64,000 bases of DNA from Leucaena leucocephala (GCA_037074615.1 CM073535.1:806001-870000), one strand, 5' to 3'; positions 1 to 14,400 are shown, numbered from the stretch's first letter. The notes: generated from the letters alone by a model not told the origin. Made by a program: numbers and translations.

Positions 1-2011
1 ATATCTTTGAAAGCCAGAAATGGAGTTTGTAAGATTCTCACGGTAATCTTGGAATTAACATTATCACTTGGTCTACGCTACCTCCGTACTCATCTTATCA
101 CAGAAAATATTAATAAAAAAGGGAAGCATCATTTAAGAAAACTTGTGGTTCATAAAACTGAAACAAATAACTCGAATTTGGAAGGGTTCAAGCTTGAGGG
201 TTCCAAGGAAAACTCAAAAGTTACTAAAGAGATTGCCCGGTAAGAAAAATTGCTTAATAAAAAAGACCACCAAATCCCCAAACACCAAATTGGCAAATCA
301 AAACCCTAAAACAAACATCCACCGAAAAAGCAACAGATCGAACACAGAAAAAGAATTCACTTTTTTTTAATCAAGGGAGAAATCAACTACATTGTGATAT
401 ACCGACAGAAGAATAGAGGAAGCAAAAGGAGCAAAAAGGGCCAAAAACTAGAATCTGCGAAATGAAAAATACAAAAAGAAAGAAAAATGACAGAAGGAAG
501 AAGAGGAAGAGATATAAAATGTAGACATCATAGCGAGCCGAGAGCTGATGGAAGACAGAGCAATGGCTTTCTGAGATGCCGTTTAATTCACTGTAGGACC
601 CATCAACAACAATGGCCAGCGACGACCTTCCGAGCAACTCATCGCTTGGCGGTCTTAGCCTCCCGAAGGATCCATTACGAACTTTCCATTCCCTTACCCT
701 AGATATTTATAGGCCCCGGTTTTACACGTCATCTACTTTGGCCTTTAACGGCCCAGCTGATGAGTCCATAGGTTTGAGGCCCAACTTCTCGAAGCCCATT
801 TTCCAGTCTCGTAATTTTGAATAAGAATTCAACCAACGATTGAAGAGAGACTTTATTCTATTTTAAAATTATGAGTTAGCCTAATTTTTTTTTTTAAATT
901 TTTATTAAAAAAAAAGAGTGAAGGATAGGTTTTGCAAAAAAGTATAAAAATTCAATATAGGAAGCTAAACCCCAATCAATTAGGTGAAACCTATGTTTTG
1001 GCAAAATAATTAAGTGTGTACTCCATTGCTTTTTAATTCTATCCTAATAATTGTATTTAGCTGACTTAGCTAAATTTAATTGATTAATTAATAGGGTTGT
1101 GGCAGAAACTAGGCATTGTGTAGATATGATATTTCCTCTATTTAAGCAATTTAATTTGTATTTTCTCCGTTTAAATTAGCTTTCAAATTTTAAAAGCAAG
1201 TCGAGTGGTTTCTTAATTATAGATTCTAATATTGGTTTAACGGCACCTTTTTCTTTTGCCACGCATAACTTGATTTGGATCGTACAGTTGATTTTGCCCA
1301 ATCATGTATAAATGTTTATACAAATATATTAAAAATGACACGACATACAAATGATCTATAGGAATCCATGTGGGAGCAAAGTGGACAACCAATAAAGTCG
1401 GAAATGAAGACAATTTAAATACCCCAAAAATCATTATCATTTATCAATAATCAATAAACCATTTGTGAACGCCCAGCGTGGTTTTAATATAATAAATAAT
1501 TGTACAATTTTGTTATAATTGTACGGGAATTTTATTGTGCAGGCCGGATCACTGTGATAGAGTAGACCCACGAACAGGAGGACCAATTCACCATCGAGAA
1601 AAACAACAAGGGTAATATCGACGTTTCCTCTCCATGAGCTGTCGGTGGAGTAGCAAGATAGGGCATCCCTTATGGTGGGTTCTTTGAAGCAAAGCCAGTC
1701 TGTTCTCGCTTAAACATCGAACATGTTCTATTGTCATTCCCCACCTAACTACCGTCCATCATCAAGCAACATGCTCGAGATTTAATCCCATGCAGAGCCA
1801 TTGGTATCTTCCAACCCAGAGAACGACCTTCTATCTAACAACTTCCTTTTTTCTATTTGATTCTCTTTAGTTTCTCCCTCTCTCTTGCATTGCATTCCAT
1901 CATCCCCATTTTGGCACCCGAACAAAAATAATCCTTGATTTATTGAGCTTGAGAGCTGAAATCAAGATCCACCCAGATCGGCTGTGGTGGTAGAGCCTGT
2001 GGATATTGAGA
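1..2011. other. Upstream intergenic region and 5' leader of the CTL1 gene
   Basis: No protein gene can be supported here. Short open frames around 380-830 on both strands have no recognisable domains and no convincing splice context. The stretch from about 1830 to 2011 is pyrimidine-rich and probably holds the promoter-proximal part and 5' UTR of the chitinase-like gene that starts at 2012. I could not fix a TATA box or transcription start with confidence. Confidence 0.5.
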
Positions 2012-4557
2012 ATGGAGGTAACTAAAAGTGGGGTTCTGCTTCTTCTAGCTCTGGTATTGCTGAACCAGCTGGTTGTGAATGGGGACGAGTCCAGTACGAA
2101 GACTCTGGTAAAGTATAAGAACGGGAAGAAGCTTTGTGACAAAGGGTGGGAATGCAGGGGATGGTCCAAATACTGTTGTAATCTGACTATCACTGATTAC
2201 TTCCAGACCTACCAGTTTGAGAATCTCTTTTCTAAGCGTAACACACCTGTGGCACACGCGGTAGGTTTCTGGGATTATCATTCTTTCATCACTGCTGCTG
2301 CACTTTTTGAGCCGTTGGGATTCGGCACCACCGGCAACAAGACTATGCAGATGAAGGAAATTGCAGCTTTCCTGGGTCACGTCGGCAGTAAAACTTCTTG
2401 TGAGTCTCAATCTAATGCTTCTGTTGCTGTTTGCTTTTTCAGTTATCATTGTTGTTATGATTATTAGTTGGATTTCATTGTCCTATTCTTTATCTTTATT
2501 GGGTTTTCGGTTATGTGAATCAGCGTAATTTGTTTTGGGTCATTTACTGTTGGTTCATAAGAAATCTTTTTTCTATTTGGGCGCCGACACCAAAGTTACC
2601 ACTTAGATGAACAAGTTGTAATGGGGTTGACTAGGGAGATTTTAGTCTTTATATTTGCCCAGCTTGAACAAGCCAGTTACATTTATGTTTGAAGTAGCAT
2701 TATAGGTACTGTGTACGGTCCATTCTCTAAATTAGTTTGAATGATTTGATAATTGGTGGCTGATTTGATTGTTCAAGTTTAGAGCTTGATTTGCTTACTT
2801 CTTCTGGAGTTGGGTTGAATATATTCAAAGACATTATGCATGAACTGTTCACTAAAAAGGAGAACATTGGATTCTAGCATCCATAATTGTTAATATCTTC
2901 GTCTCCTATCAGAAGATGAAAACCAATCATTTCAAATTCATTCTTCTGGGGATCTGACTTGAGCTTTAGGTAGAAGGACTGGGACATTAAATAGTTCTGT
3001 GTTTGGTTCAATTTATCTTTAAGTTGTATAATTCTGTTATTGATCATCGTTCTTCTTTTGCTAATTCCAGGTGGTTATGGAGTGGCCACTGGAGGACCTT
3101 TGGCCTGGGGTCTTTGTTACAATCATGAAATGAGTCCTAGTCATTCATACTGTGATGACTATTTCAAGTACACCTACCCTTGTGCTCCCGGTGCTGATTA
3201 TTATGGACGTGGTGCCCTGCCTATCTTCTGGTATGTTTATATTTTAACCTGAATGATATTAGAATCTTTGCTTCTTCATTCATGGTTAACTTTGTTTACT
3301 TTTCACTATTTGTCTGAGATGCTTTATTTGATATATGGATCCCAAAAGTTAGTGCCTGCAGATAATAAGTTGCATTATTGAGTTGTGTGATTATTTTTCT
3401 CCCTCTCAAATTAGATGAGCCTCTAAAAGCAATGAATCACATTGTCTGTGGTTTGTTGATAGTGTGAATTGCTATAGATGTAATTGATTTGCTCTAAATC
3501 CAATTCCCACCTATCCTCCTTGAATGCCCTTACAAACGAATCATACCTACACCTTACTAAATTTTTACAATTTAGTTAAGCATGGCCATCGGTTTAAAAA
3601 GAAAAAGAAGATCATAGCTCAGAGGCCCAGTGCAAGAGACATGAGAAAAAAGGGGAGAAGAGCAAGGTAAGTTTTTGTAAAACAGAAAATGACGGTGTTG
3701 GTGAGCATAGAGATGCGAAGTAGAGTGTGGACCAAGATTTTTTGGCAAGTAAATTAGGCGAGTCATATTGGGCTTGAAATGGGTAGAAACTCTGATCCTA
3801 TCAGCAAAATGGAAATCCTTGAATTTGCTGCTTGAGAAGGTTTTGTTTATATATAGATGGAACTGCTTTAATCAATCTAAAATATTTCCCACTATCATTA
3901 TTACTTGGACATTCATAATTGATGGAAACTAGGTGAAACCATTCTGTCAGTCAAAGGACAGCCGCACGTTTGAATGGAAATAACTGAAAGCATCCCTTCT
4001 AAATTAAAGTTTAGAGTGGGCAACAAGAGAAACTTAAATAATGTTTCAGCATTGAACAGAATTGCAAATCTAAATATGAACACATCCCTTTGCTTGTTGA
4101 ATATGGAGGCTGTACTTCTTTCTGATGTTTTCATTGTAGGAACTACAATTATGGTGCTGCTGGAGAAGCTTTGAAGGTAGATCTGCTAAACCATCCAGAA
4201 TACGTTGAGCAGAATGCAACCCTAGCCTTCCAGGCTGCAATTTGGAGGTGGATGACCGCAATCAAGAAGAAACAACCTTCTGCCCATGACGCCTTCGTGG
4301 GCAACTGGAAGCCCACCAGGAACGACACGCTGGAGAATCGGGTTCCTGGTTTTGGCGCTACAATGAACATTCTATATGGTGATGATGTATGTGGGAAAGG
4401 TGACGTTGACTCCATGAACAGCATCGTTTCCCATTACCTGTATTATCTTGACCTGCTGGGTGTGGGGCGTGAGGAGGCAGGGACCCATGAAGTGCTCACT
4501 TGTGCCGAGCAGGTTCCTTTCAACCCTTCCTCTCCTACCGCCACTGCAGCATCTTGA
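2012..4557 (+). CDS. CTL1: Chitinase-like protein, GH19 family, CTL1/POM1 type
   Basis: Three exons, 2012-2399, 3071-3230 and 4140-4557, join in frame to 321 residues, the size I recall for Arabidopsis CTL1. ATG at 2012 is chosen because it opens a clear signal peptide (Leu/Val-rich, about residues 8-24) directly before the mature domain. The protein is secreted. A cysteine-rich GH19 fold follows, with family blocks FGTTG, AAFLGH, GPLAWGLCYN, YYGRGALP, FQAAIWRWM and LGV. The segment after AAFLGH reads VGSKTSCGYG, where active class I chitinases carry the HETTGG motif, so the first catalytic glutamate is lost. That is typical of CTL1, which is not expected to be an active chitinase but to bind glucan and promote cellulose assembly in primary walls. 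Several N-glycosylation sequons are visible (NLT, NKT, NAT, NDT). Family and subtype assignment is secure; function is inferred from the family. Confidence 0.95.
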
Positions 4558-6828
4558 AGTGGTGGCTGTTTGGAGTAATTAGCATAATATGGTGTTGTTG
4601 TGCCAATCCCATGAAAGTGTGGAGGGTCAATAAAGAATTCTTGAATTGCAAGTATACGATAATGTTCAACTGTATTGAGTGTGTGGATTCTTTTGTAGCA
4701 TCTCTTTGTTGCTGTGTAGAAGTATAAAACTGTGTATCATTAAATTATACGTGAGAATTCTGGATCTGGTATAAAAGTGATGTACTTTTATTTTTGAAGA
4801 TGATATACGTGATGTACTGTTTGTTATATGTACTGTTTGTTATAGCTTATTGGTTCACGCTTGGCTCCCAATTTGCCATCTGCTCCTCATATGTGCATAT
4901 CAATTCAAGGCTGTCACTGCCACCCAAAAAGGCACTCCCGCTAACGTGGACCATTTTAAACTGGTCACTCTTACTAATAAGCTATGATTTTCTTTTCAGT
5001 CACCATTAATTTGTTTAATAATAGGAGTTCGATAATCATTTCTGCCCCGTACAATTCCCTAACTGAATATCACCCGCTAACAACACAGATCTGACCCAAC
5101 CGGATAAGAACAACTTCAGCTGACGTGTAGCCCCTACATTATTGCTCTTCACATCGTCTCCCCGCTTCCATTACATGTATGTCATCTCACAATCCTTGAA
5201 CTATTCAACTCCCAGTTTTTTTTTTTTTTAATTTTCTTCATTTCGTCTTTGACATTTCCAGGAGTTACCCCATTCATTCTTAAATAAGATATTTTTCCCA
5301 CCTCAAAACCATTAATCCATTCTCTTCTTCTTAATTGAATAATGCGATGACTAATTCAATTTGCGTGTATCTTCTTCTGATGAAATTTTCCTCCTCCTTG
5401 TGTCACCAAAACTAAACCTGGTCAGTTACAACAACGTCCATCCCATTCATTTCGTATCAAACTTTATTGGATAGATGTCCGTATTTTGGCACAGAAAGGG
5501 AACAGGATACGTGGAGCAGCCTAATCCTTCATATGGATCTTTACAAAATGAATCTTATGGTCAATGACTTTTAAATGAAGTTTTCCAAATTTTAACTGTA
5601 CTATGTATTTTGGTTTCAGAAAATATAACTTTTGAAAATAAAATTCATGTACCATGGCAACAGATTATTTTATCCAAGCCGTTCTTTTCCTGTCAATTAA
5701 AACACATATTTTATTTGTAGATAATACACATCGTAACCATTATTATTATTAAAAAAAATAGACATCCTAATCCATTCCTCATCTTCAGCATTATTTATTT
5801 CTTTCCCCAAATGAAATTCAATTTCGAACTAGTCTCATTTTGGTGGCGTCCAAAATCTAGAGTGACAGGGAGTCTCGACGTATCGAACATCACCGCCACT
5901 TAAATCGTAGTGATCGGTGAGGACCTACGTGTGACGCTAAAGTAGCTATCCTTTAAATTTATTTTTCTTTTTCCGTTTCCCCGAAAGTTATAGCTATTTG
6001 TGGCAGAAAGGATCAGGTTCAGGAGGGGTGAAAAAACACACGGGAAAAGTTGTCTTGCGCGAAAATTTGCAGTATTTGGTCCGAAGAAGAGAGTGTTTGC
6101 CGTTTCAACCTTGAATATTGGTTGAATGAGAATTTTGATTCATTGATTAATCCATCGATCGATTTATTTGCTTCTCAGACTTTCTCGATTCAGCGTTCTG
6201 ATCATCGTTCGTCGCTTTATGCGTTGTGTTGCGACGTGATTTATATGGTATTATTATGCAAAGGAAGAATATGCACAAGGACACTGCTTGAGCGAATCAA
6301 CAATCGGGGATTACTATTGGATTTTCCATATTTGGTATTGTTCGAGTTTTGGATCGGACTCCAGAAGCAGCGTGTTGATTGTAGAATTTCTTCGATTCAC
6401 GCGTTTATTGTCGGACTTAAAAGGTTGTCAACCCCGAGGCCGTTGCACTGGTATTTAACGTCTCTTCGTTCTCTCTGTCAAATGCAGTAGAGTTTCGGTT
6501 GGAGTGGAGTGGGTACTTTCGGTTTGTTTTCGGGGGGATCTTGGAATTGGATTGAATTCAATTTCGTTCGAACATGACACAGGTTGTTGTTATTGGTTTC
6601 TGAATCTGGCTTTTATGCTATTTTCTTTATGAAATTATTGTGGATTGTTGATTATTAAATACTTTATGTTTATGGAAGGCTTTAAACACTGCTTTGCTGC
6701 TGAAAGAGAAGGAAGTGGTGCCAGTTACGGCAAACCGGTTAGAGGCTGCCGATTCAGTGGTGGACGTTAGAGGCTCAGACTGCTTGGTCGGTCTAGAATG
6801 CTTTCTGAACATTGTCAGGGCACTGGGA
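4558..6828. other. CTL1 3' UTR, intergenic DNA and PP2C 5' leader
   Basis: Contains the CTL1 3' UTR up to about 4.75 kb, then AT-rich intergenic DNA. From about 6.0 kb the sequence is more GC-balanced and probably transcribed as the PP2C leader. The leader may contain an intron, but I could not fix its splice sites. A 146-codon frame at 6050-6490 begins with a non-ATG codon and resembles no family I know, so it is not called as a gene. Confidence 0.4.
4629..4634 (+). terminator. Putative polyadenylation signal of CTL1
   Basis: An AATAAA hexamer lies about 70 bases past the CTL1 stop codon, followed by T-rich and GT-rich sequence. This is a plausible near-upstream element, but plant poly(A) signals are loose, so the assignment is tentative. 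Confidence 0.45.
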
Positions 6829-9468
6829 ATGGGATCATGCCTCTCTGACACCCATCCCCTCCCTTATTCGCCGGAATCCTCTTCAGACAGTGCGAAGCGA
6901 AGGAGGAGATTGAGGAGCAGCTCTTCGCTTGATTCTAAAACGGAATTGGGCCTACATAAAATCCCTGGGAGATTGTTCGTAAATGGATCCAGTGAGGTTG
7001 CATCCCTGTTTTGCAAGCAAGGGAAAAAAGGGATCAACCAGGATGCCATGCTTGTTTGGGAGGTTAGTCAATCTCTTATATATTGTAGGATATGCTTTCT
7101 ATTCCTAGCACGTCTTCATACTATGAAATTGTTAAATACATGAAAGCTGGAGGTGTTGTTATATTTTGGTCTATTGACTTGTGAACCCGGCCTTTATTTA
7201 TTTGAAATGTAAATAAAGATTTAATGAAGGGTCTGTTCCAGTTTCTACTTTACACCAATCGGCTTTTAAACGTGATCTGGCCTGATTTCCGTTGATTTCC
7301 TGTTGTCATTTGCATGCGACACGTAAAAATGTATGTATGACTGTCTGCTCAATGGAAATTAATTTTCATGATTTTTAGTTTTCCTTCAAAAATTGATCAT
7401 TGAGAATATTCTTTTATTATTATTTTTTTAATTTCTGTTCAATTTCTTTTATTATTATTTTTTTTAATTTCTTTTACTAACATTTATGTTCTTTAGAAAA
7501 TTTGCGTTTTCGGCATTCTACGAAATAATGTTATGAATTTTCCTTTAAATTTCCTTTAGTTTCTTTGGTAAGAGGTAGACTTTTGTGGTACTAGATTTAT
7601 TGGCGAAACTAAATTGATACTCGGACACTATTTTATTCAGTATCCAGCGATCCCTTTTCACTTCATTCTCTGAGCTTTGCATTATGACTCATGGTATAGA
7701 TATTATTAACGATCCTGAAGCTCTTCTGCTCTCCATTTTCAGAACTTCTGTTCAAAGGACGCCATTTTTTGTGGAGTTTTCGATGGTCATGGTCCTAGTG
7801 GTCATAGGGTAGCAAGAAGAGTCAGGGATTCTTTCCCTTTAAAGCTTATTGCCCAATGGGAATTGCATCATAACAATAAGGATGGACTAAGTGATATCAG
7901 AAATGCTATGGCAAACCATAAGTCAGAGGAGATTGGATGTAGAATGGTTGATGAGAAATCTAGTCTTACTGATCATGAGCACGACTGCACCAATACTTTG
8001 AAGGTGCTGAAGGAATCTTTTCTGAAGGCTTGCAAGTTTATGGACAAGGAACTGAAACTGCATCCTGATATTGATTGCTTTTGCAGTGGGACAACGGCAG
8101 TCACCTTGGTCAAACAGGTAAGAGGTTTGAACTTACACTTTTTTAATCATTTATTGTTTTTTTTTTTCACTTTTCTGTGCCTTACATTCTTACAGGGCAA
8201 GGATCTTGTTATTGGAAATGTTGGGGATTCAAGAGCTATATTGGGCACTAGGGATCATGATAATTCTCTTATTGCTGTTCAGTTGACCATTGACCTGAAG
8301 CCAAATCTTCCAAGTATCTCTCTCTCTCCCTCTCTCTCTCTCTATGTGGGAATGTGCACGCATGCGCATAAAGAATTCCATCTCTGTATGTGATTGTCAA
8401 TTGTCAACAGGTGGAAACACTTTTGACCAGCTACTAGATATTCTTGATCAATAAGCATATCATTCTTGCAACTCCCGTTTGATTGTTAAAGAAGACCTTT
8501 GACATCTGTTACACCTTCATTCATAACATGTTAACTACCTAAATTGGTCAAACCCCAAAATTTTCTCAACCATCTAGGGGTTAGTAACGTTCAGCTTTAT
8601 GTGGCATTGATCAGGGTTTCATATAATACTGTGATTCTCAGCATGGAATTTATTTCCCTACATCAGATAGAACAGAAATGTAATTCTAATATATTGATGT
8701 AATATCTGCGTTCCTTTCATTTAGGGGAAGAAGAGAGAATCAAGCGTTGCAGAGGAAGAGTATTTGCTCTTCGTAATGAACCTGAGGTTGCTCGAGTTTG
8801 GTTGCCCAATGCTGACTCCCCAGGCCTTGCTATGGCACGAGCTTTTGGAGATTTCATTCTTAAAGACTTTGGTCTGATATCTGTTCCCGATTTATCCCAT
8901 CACCGCCTTACTGAGAAGGATGAATTTGTAGTATTAGCCACAGATGGGGTAAAGACATTATGGTCTATTATGGAATAACCTGCATATTTTGTTGAAAGTG
9001 CATTGTTCCAAGATATATGGCTAACTTGCACACAACTTCCGTATTGAATATTCTTGATGAAGTCAATGATCATTATAGATTTGATTCATTTATATGAACT
9101 TTTTTGTTGCTTTTGGGCAGATTTGGGATGTTTTGTCCAACCAAGAAGTTGTAGACATTGTGGCATCTGTGTCACGCTCTTCCGCAGCTCGAACACTTGT
9201 TGAGACTGCCGTTCGAGCATGGAGGACAAAGTACCCCACTTCCAAAGTTGATGATTGTGCTGTAGTGTGTCTCTTTTTTGATTCAGATTCAGACTTGAAG
9301 TCAGCTTATTCCACCGACAAGGATGTGCCCGAGGCATCAGTTAACCACCGATGTGAGGGATCTGCTCCTGAAACTGGAGTTAACTGTTCAGAAAAATCTA
9401 TTGCTTTCCCTGAGAATTTTCCTATGCTTGGGAAGAAAGGAGATGGAGTAGAAGCTGTACAGCAGTAG
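6829..9468 (+). CDS. Protein phosphatase 2C (PPM type), N-myristoylated clade, PP2C74-like
   Basis: Five exons, 6829-7062, 7743-8117, 8196-8313, 8725-8948 and 9121-9468, give 432 residues with all phases matching. It is a Mg/Mn-dependent Ser/Thr phosphatase. The metal-binding and core motifs are all present: NQDAM (about 70-74), GVFDGHG (about 89-95), GNVGDSRA (about 210-217), ATDGIWD (about 314-320) and DDCAVV near 361. The N-terminus MGSCLS fits N-myristoylation at Gly2 and palmitoylation at Cys4, so plasma-membrane attachment is expected. Of the ATG codons nearby, 6829 is chosen because it creates this MGxxxS signal. A Ser/Arg-rich stretch follows at about residues 15-40. It lies next to, and convergent with, the aspartic protease. 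From memory the same pair occurs at AT5G36250 (PP2C74) and AT5G36260. Intron 3 has a CT dinucleotide run directly after its donor. Confidence 0.93.
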
Positions 9469-11431
9469 TAGCATTAGCTTTTACTTCTTGTCTCTGCCCA
9501 AGCCTAGCTTATTATTTGAAAGGTTGGGAGAATAAGGTTCCAACACTTGAAGGGAAAGAAGAAAGTGGCCCTTCTTTTTTTTTTTGGGTCCATTTTACTA
9601 CCAATTCTTTTCATTATTCAACCGTCGCTTCCTTCAATTCTTTTCTTCTGTTATGTTATCCTTTATATATGGAGGGAAAAGGGAGCACCGGCCTTATTTT
9701 TTGCCGGAGATCTTCCTTCTCAGTGTATATTTTGGTTTAGATTTGGAGTTTTTGGAAATCCAAGTCTTATATATGAACATAATATGTAGCTTGTTAGTCT
9801 GGTTGCTGGGTTTGGTGTTATTGTCCTGTATTTGTCAATTTCTTAGTCCTTTTCAATTATAAGGTCATGTTGGGAAACTTGTGTTGTTTGGACTGTTGTT
9901 CTTCAATTGTAGATTTGTGTTTCCGATTTGGTCAACAAAGCCAGCACATATGAAAAGGAATATTAGATGCATCGGTGTTTTCCTATGAACCTTTGAACAA
10001 GTCCGGAGTTGCCAGCCTGCCTGCACAAGGGCTGCCATCGGAATCACTCCAAATCGGCCAACCGAAACGCGTATTAAAGAAAACGAAAAATAGTGTCGTA
10101 TTTAAAAAAATTAAAAATGATCATAATTGCATAATTATGGCGTCGACCTAGTAAATATTATATATATTATTTATAATGGAATAAAAGCGAATCTTTTTCT
10201 ACTATTAATGTCAAATAAACCTTTATGCAAATATTATTGAAAGAGGATCTAAGTGTATATATTTTTTTTGGTAAATTCAAAAATTAAAATGCTCAATCCA
10301 AGCATCTAATAAAATGTTTCTCAATATGATTTCAAAATTCTCTTATTCAAAAAGATTCTTACTTTATGTTGGACAATTAAATTCCTAACAAAGTTATGTA
10401 CAATATAAAGCCGAGCTTATGGATGGGATTCAGATTAGTTATTATAAACCATATAAATAATATGCGTGTGTGCGTATTTGTGTATTCTATTCAAAAGAGC
10501 AATTATATTTTACCTGTTTGATTTTTTTTTCTAAAAAAATTTTAATGTCTAGTAATTGTAAGTATGGCATATTATTTTCTATTCAGCTATTACTTTAGCA
10601 TTTAATTCAAAAATATTAAAGGTAATTTCCAACATAACTTGTTACTGTGTAAAAGAAGGATCGTTAAAACTTTTGGTGGACATGTATTCGAACATTGTAA
10701 CGAGAGTCACAATTCTCAATTTCAACGAAGGGCTTATGTAATTAATTTATATGTTATTTTCTAGTTTTGTTATAATTTTTCAATCCATTTTAATAATGCT
10801 ATTGACGATGCATTCATTATATAAATGCTGAAGGAAACAAGGCCGACAATGGCGCCCAAACGTCTGACATTTTATGCAGTTTTTGGCAACGATAATCCAA
10901 ATCTAATACCATGGCTTAGTGTTTAAAAAATCAGTCAAGCTTTTAAGTAGAAAGAGGAAAAAGAATACTTCAAAGTAGGCTCATTGTCAATGGTCAGCAT
11001 TTATAGGCCATCTTCAAAATCTCTAATTCAAATTCAAAGTTCCAAAATACAAGTTCCAGAAGCAGGCATGAAGAAACTATGATGCCTCAGTATATCAAAA
11101 GAGAACTCAAGTTTTGACTTCTAGCATCTAGTTACACCTTGCCAATTTGACATGCGGATTCAAGCCAAGTGATAATAATAATCAGCTAGCTTCTAATATC
11201 ATATACAGTTGGTGCTCACTGCTTAGTAGTAAGCTTTCTGCGATTTACAAATTCACCATGGGATGAAAAATTTTACTCACAGTTTATGCTATTATGCTAA
11301 GGTAGTCTCCTGCGTTTTCCCTTTAAATTATAATAACCATTTACAAATCATGGAAGTTTCTCCCACAATTTCAAGCTTTCTCATCCTAATTCTCAATTCT
11401 TTGTACTGTAATTTTGGATATGACATGTTTG
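9469..11431. other. Convergent intergenic region between PP2C and aspartic protease
   Basis: Holds the PP2C 3' UTR (about 9469-9870) and the end of the aspartic protease transcript on the other strand. In between lies AT-rich DNA with no recognisable gene or repeat. Short open frames here have no family resemblance. Confidence 0.5.
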
Positions 11432-14400
11432 TTAGCTGCCGTGTTTCCGTGAATTGATCAGGCAGATTAAAATTGAAATGATTATCACCCCATGAATATT
11501 TAAAGTGGAGGCAGAAGAAGAAATGTAGTGGGAACCTACTAAGTGAACTGTACCAGTCTGCTCATCCTTCACTTCGATGCTTGAAGAACCTAAAGATATA
11601 AACATCGGACACACATAATGGGAAAGTTGAGCAACAGAAACACAGAATAATGCCAGCAATTCATCATAGATTTCTTGTAATTTTCCCAGTCATTATATCC
11701 AACTTTCTTAAGATCACATGCAAATCACACAGGAGCCTGAGTAAAATAAAAGTTCATACATGATTTGAATTTTAAATATATGGTGTGCTGTGGACTGGTA
11801 AAGAATCTAAAATACAACATTTTGATATAATAATTACACTATCTGGACATGATATAACTTCAAGATAACAATCAATCCCATCATCCATCACTTTTGATGT
11901 CATGTGAGTTATTCAATCATCTAGAAGGAAAATGTGAATATTCCTCTCGAGATATATGTATAAAAAAATCATCGAATGCAGAAAATTTCAGACCAAAAAA
12001 AGAAACTCTTGTAAAGAAGCCAAAAGTTCCAGTGCCCATTCAAACGCGCAGGACTTAATGCCATCTAGAGAGGCAAGGAACTTTTCTCTCCGCTAGTGCA
12101 AGTGATTGTGGGTTTCAGTTCCTGGTCTAGGAAAAAATTTTCATTGCATTCATTTTTCTCTTAATTAGTCATGTGTTGAGAAAGTCATTTATTCTTCAGA
12201 TTTTCAAGGTGTTGCAGGATATCTGAGCAAGAAATAATCATCCTAGCTCAATCCCATAAGAATTCTTTAACTTTAACCAAATTAGACCACAAATAGCCTG
12301 AAGATATTGGCATTTTCAAAGTCCCACATAGATTGTACATGTACAAGATTTTCAAGATTTACCCAAAAAGAAAAGAAAGCAAAAGTGAAATAGACGCAAT
12401 ACTCACAGTTGTACTCAGTCCATCCTATGGCCTGCTTTTCAAGGTCATACAAGACTAGCTTATTCGAAAGCACTAGATCTGCAATGAAAAAAGATTTAGT
12501 TGAAACAACAAAATAGGGTCATGGAGAGCAAACTTTGCATTATCAATAATCTCCATTAAAAACAGAGGAAAAGAAAACGGTCATGTTCATGATAAAAAAA
12601 AGATATAGTTGAAACAACAGAATAGTGCTAAAGTGTAACATCCATGTACATAAAATTCTCATGAGAATACCTCCCAATAAGGTCATATTCTTGCTATCTC
12701 TCGATTGCATCGCACTATTTTGCCAACCAATGCACCAGTAACCTTCCTGCAAAGATATACGCAATAATTAAGTTTGTGATTGTAAATAGGAGAAATCTTG
12801 AAATACAAAAATAGCATTAAATTCAGTCAAGTGTGATTCGACATGGAATGAATCTAGAAATGGGAGATAAGGACTAAATAGCATTAAGTTTGGTGCATTT
12901 GATTGTAAATAGAAGCGCTTTGCTATTCAAAAAACAATCCAGTGTAACCACAACACCCCTTAGTTTTTTTATTATTAAGAAACTTAACCCCACTAAGATC
13001 CCCTCTAAACACCAAGGAGCAAATAAATCTCAGATCCTCCAACAAAAGATGCCAGCACCAAGGTGTAGGTCCACAGACAGAAGTAAGCCACCACTGGCCC
13101 TCCCTTTAGTGTTAAGCAAGACAGAAATGGTGCTAGTCGTCTGAAAGAAATCAATCTCAGTTGGCCACCCAGTATCCCACATCACCACCGGACAAATGTT
13201 ACTCTTAAGAGTTTGAAAATTTTATTGCAAAAAAAAAAAACTATATGAATATCTACCAATAATTACAAAACAAACATTATAAGTTTAAGCCAATATGAAT
13301 ATGAGGGGACAATGATTACAATTCCATAGGAGGTGAGGAATATTTTACCTTCACATTAGCTTTGGAAAGTATACACTCCCCCACAACAACCCCGCAAAAA
13401 AAAAAAGTGATTCTAGAGAGAGCTTATGATTTATAAAATGCAGCAGAAGAAACATCCTCTTTTAAATTTACTATACGCAATTGTTTTGGCTTTTACTATA
13501 GATGAGTACAATAATCATAAGCCATGGCATGCCTAAGCATGGCCACATTAACAAGTCAGAGCTACCACCAAACTAAGAGGAAAAACACTAATAATATGTT
13601 CTAGGTCAAATTGCCCATAAATAGAACCAAAGTCTAGTGATGAGCCTTCAATAATTAGAAAAAACAAAAGAAAAGGACATTCCATTTCCGTATACTTACA
13701 GAGAGAAATAGATAATCATGTGGGTAAACCTTCAAAGAGAGCCCATTTTCAAAATAAAAAGTGACAGCCGGAAATCCATCATCAACACTACAATTGTAAC
13801 ATAAAATGAAAGTCAATATGCACCTGAATGGAACTGACAACAAAATTAAGAAAAAAAATGATATGTTAAGTAAGCAAAGAACTTTGTTATTTTAGCCAAC
13901 AGTTCAGCAAATAGAACGAAACAAAAACCAGAAATCAAGACCAGGGGGTTAAAAGCATTTGTGAAAATACATAGAACCCATTGGAACGGGCTTTTCTTTC
14001 AAAATCCTAAGAGTGCTTTTGATATTAAAAAAAACTTTTTCTGAGAATAGGCTTCCCTTTGGCTCTTTTCAAAGTCTAAAATTTTTATCCTTCTGTTCCA
14101 ATCTGGCATGTAATCAGTAAGAAGTTCATAAAACTTAACAGACAAAATATTTAACCACCAAACATGAAAGGTATCGGTAACATTATCAAGAATTCCCATA
14201 AATGTAAGTATATTCCTTATGAAAAAATGCAAGTATATTCCTCGTGAAAGAATTACTTATTTGAAAAGATTATTGCTTCTTCTTTAGAAAAGCAAACCAC
14301 ACTACTTAATTTTCTTAAATTTACAGTTGATATGTTAGTGCTAGGAACACTGCTATCTTGCCCAATTATATATCCTGCCAACCCTTCATAGAAGCATACT

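Noticed and set aside
6050..6490. 146-codon frame upstream of the PP2C gene
   Set aside because: Starts at a non-ATG codon, has no recognisable domain, and lies in the probable 5' leader.
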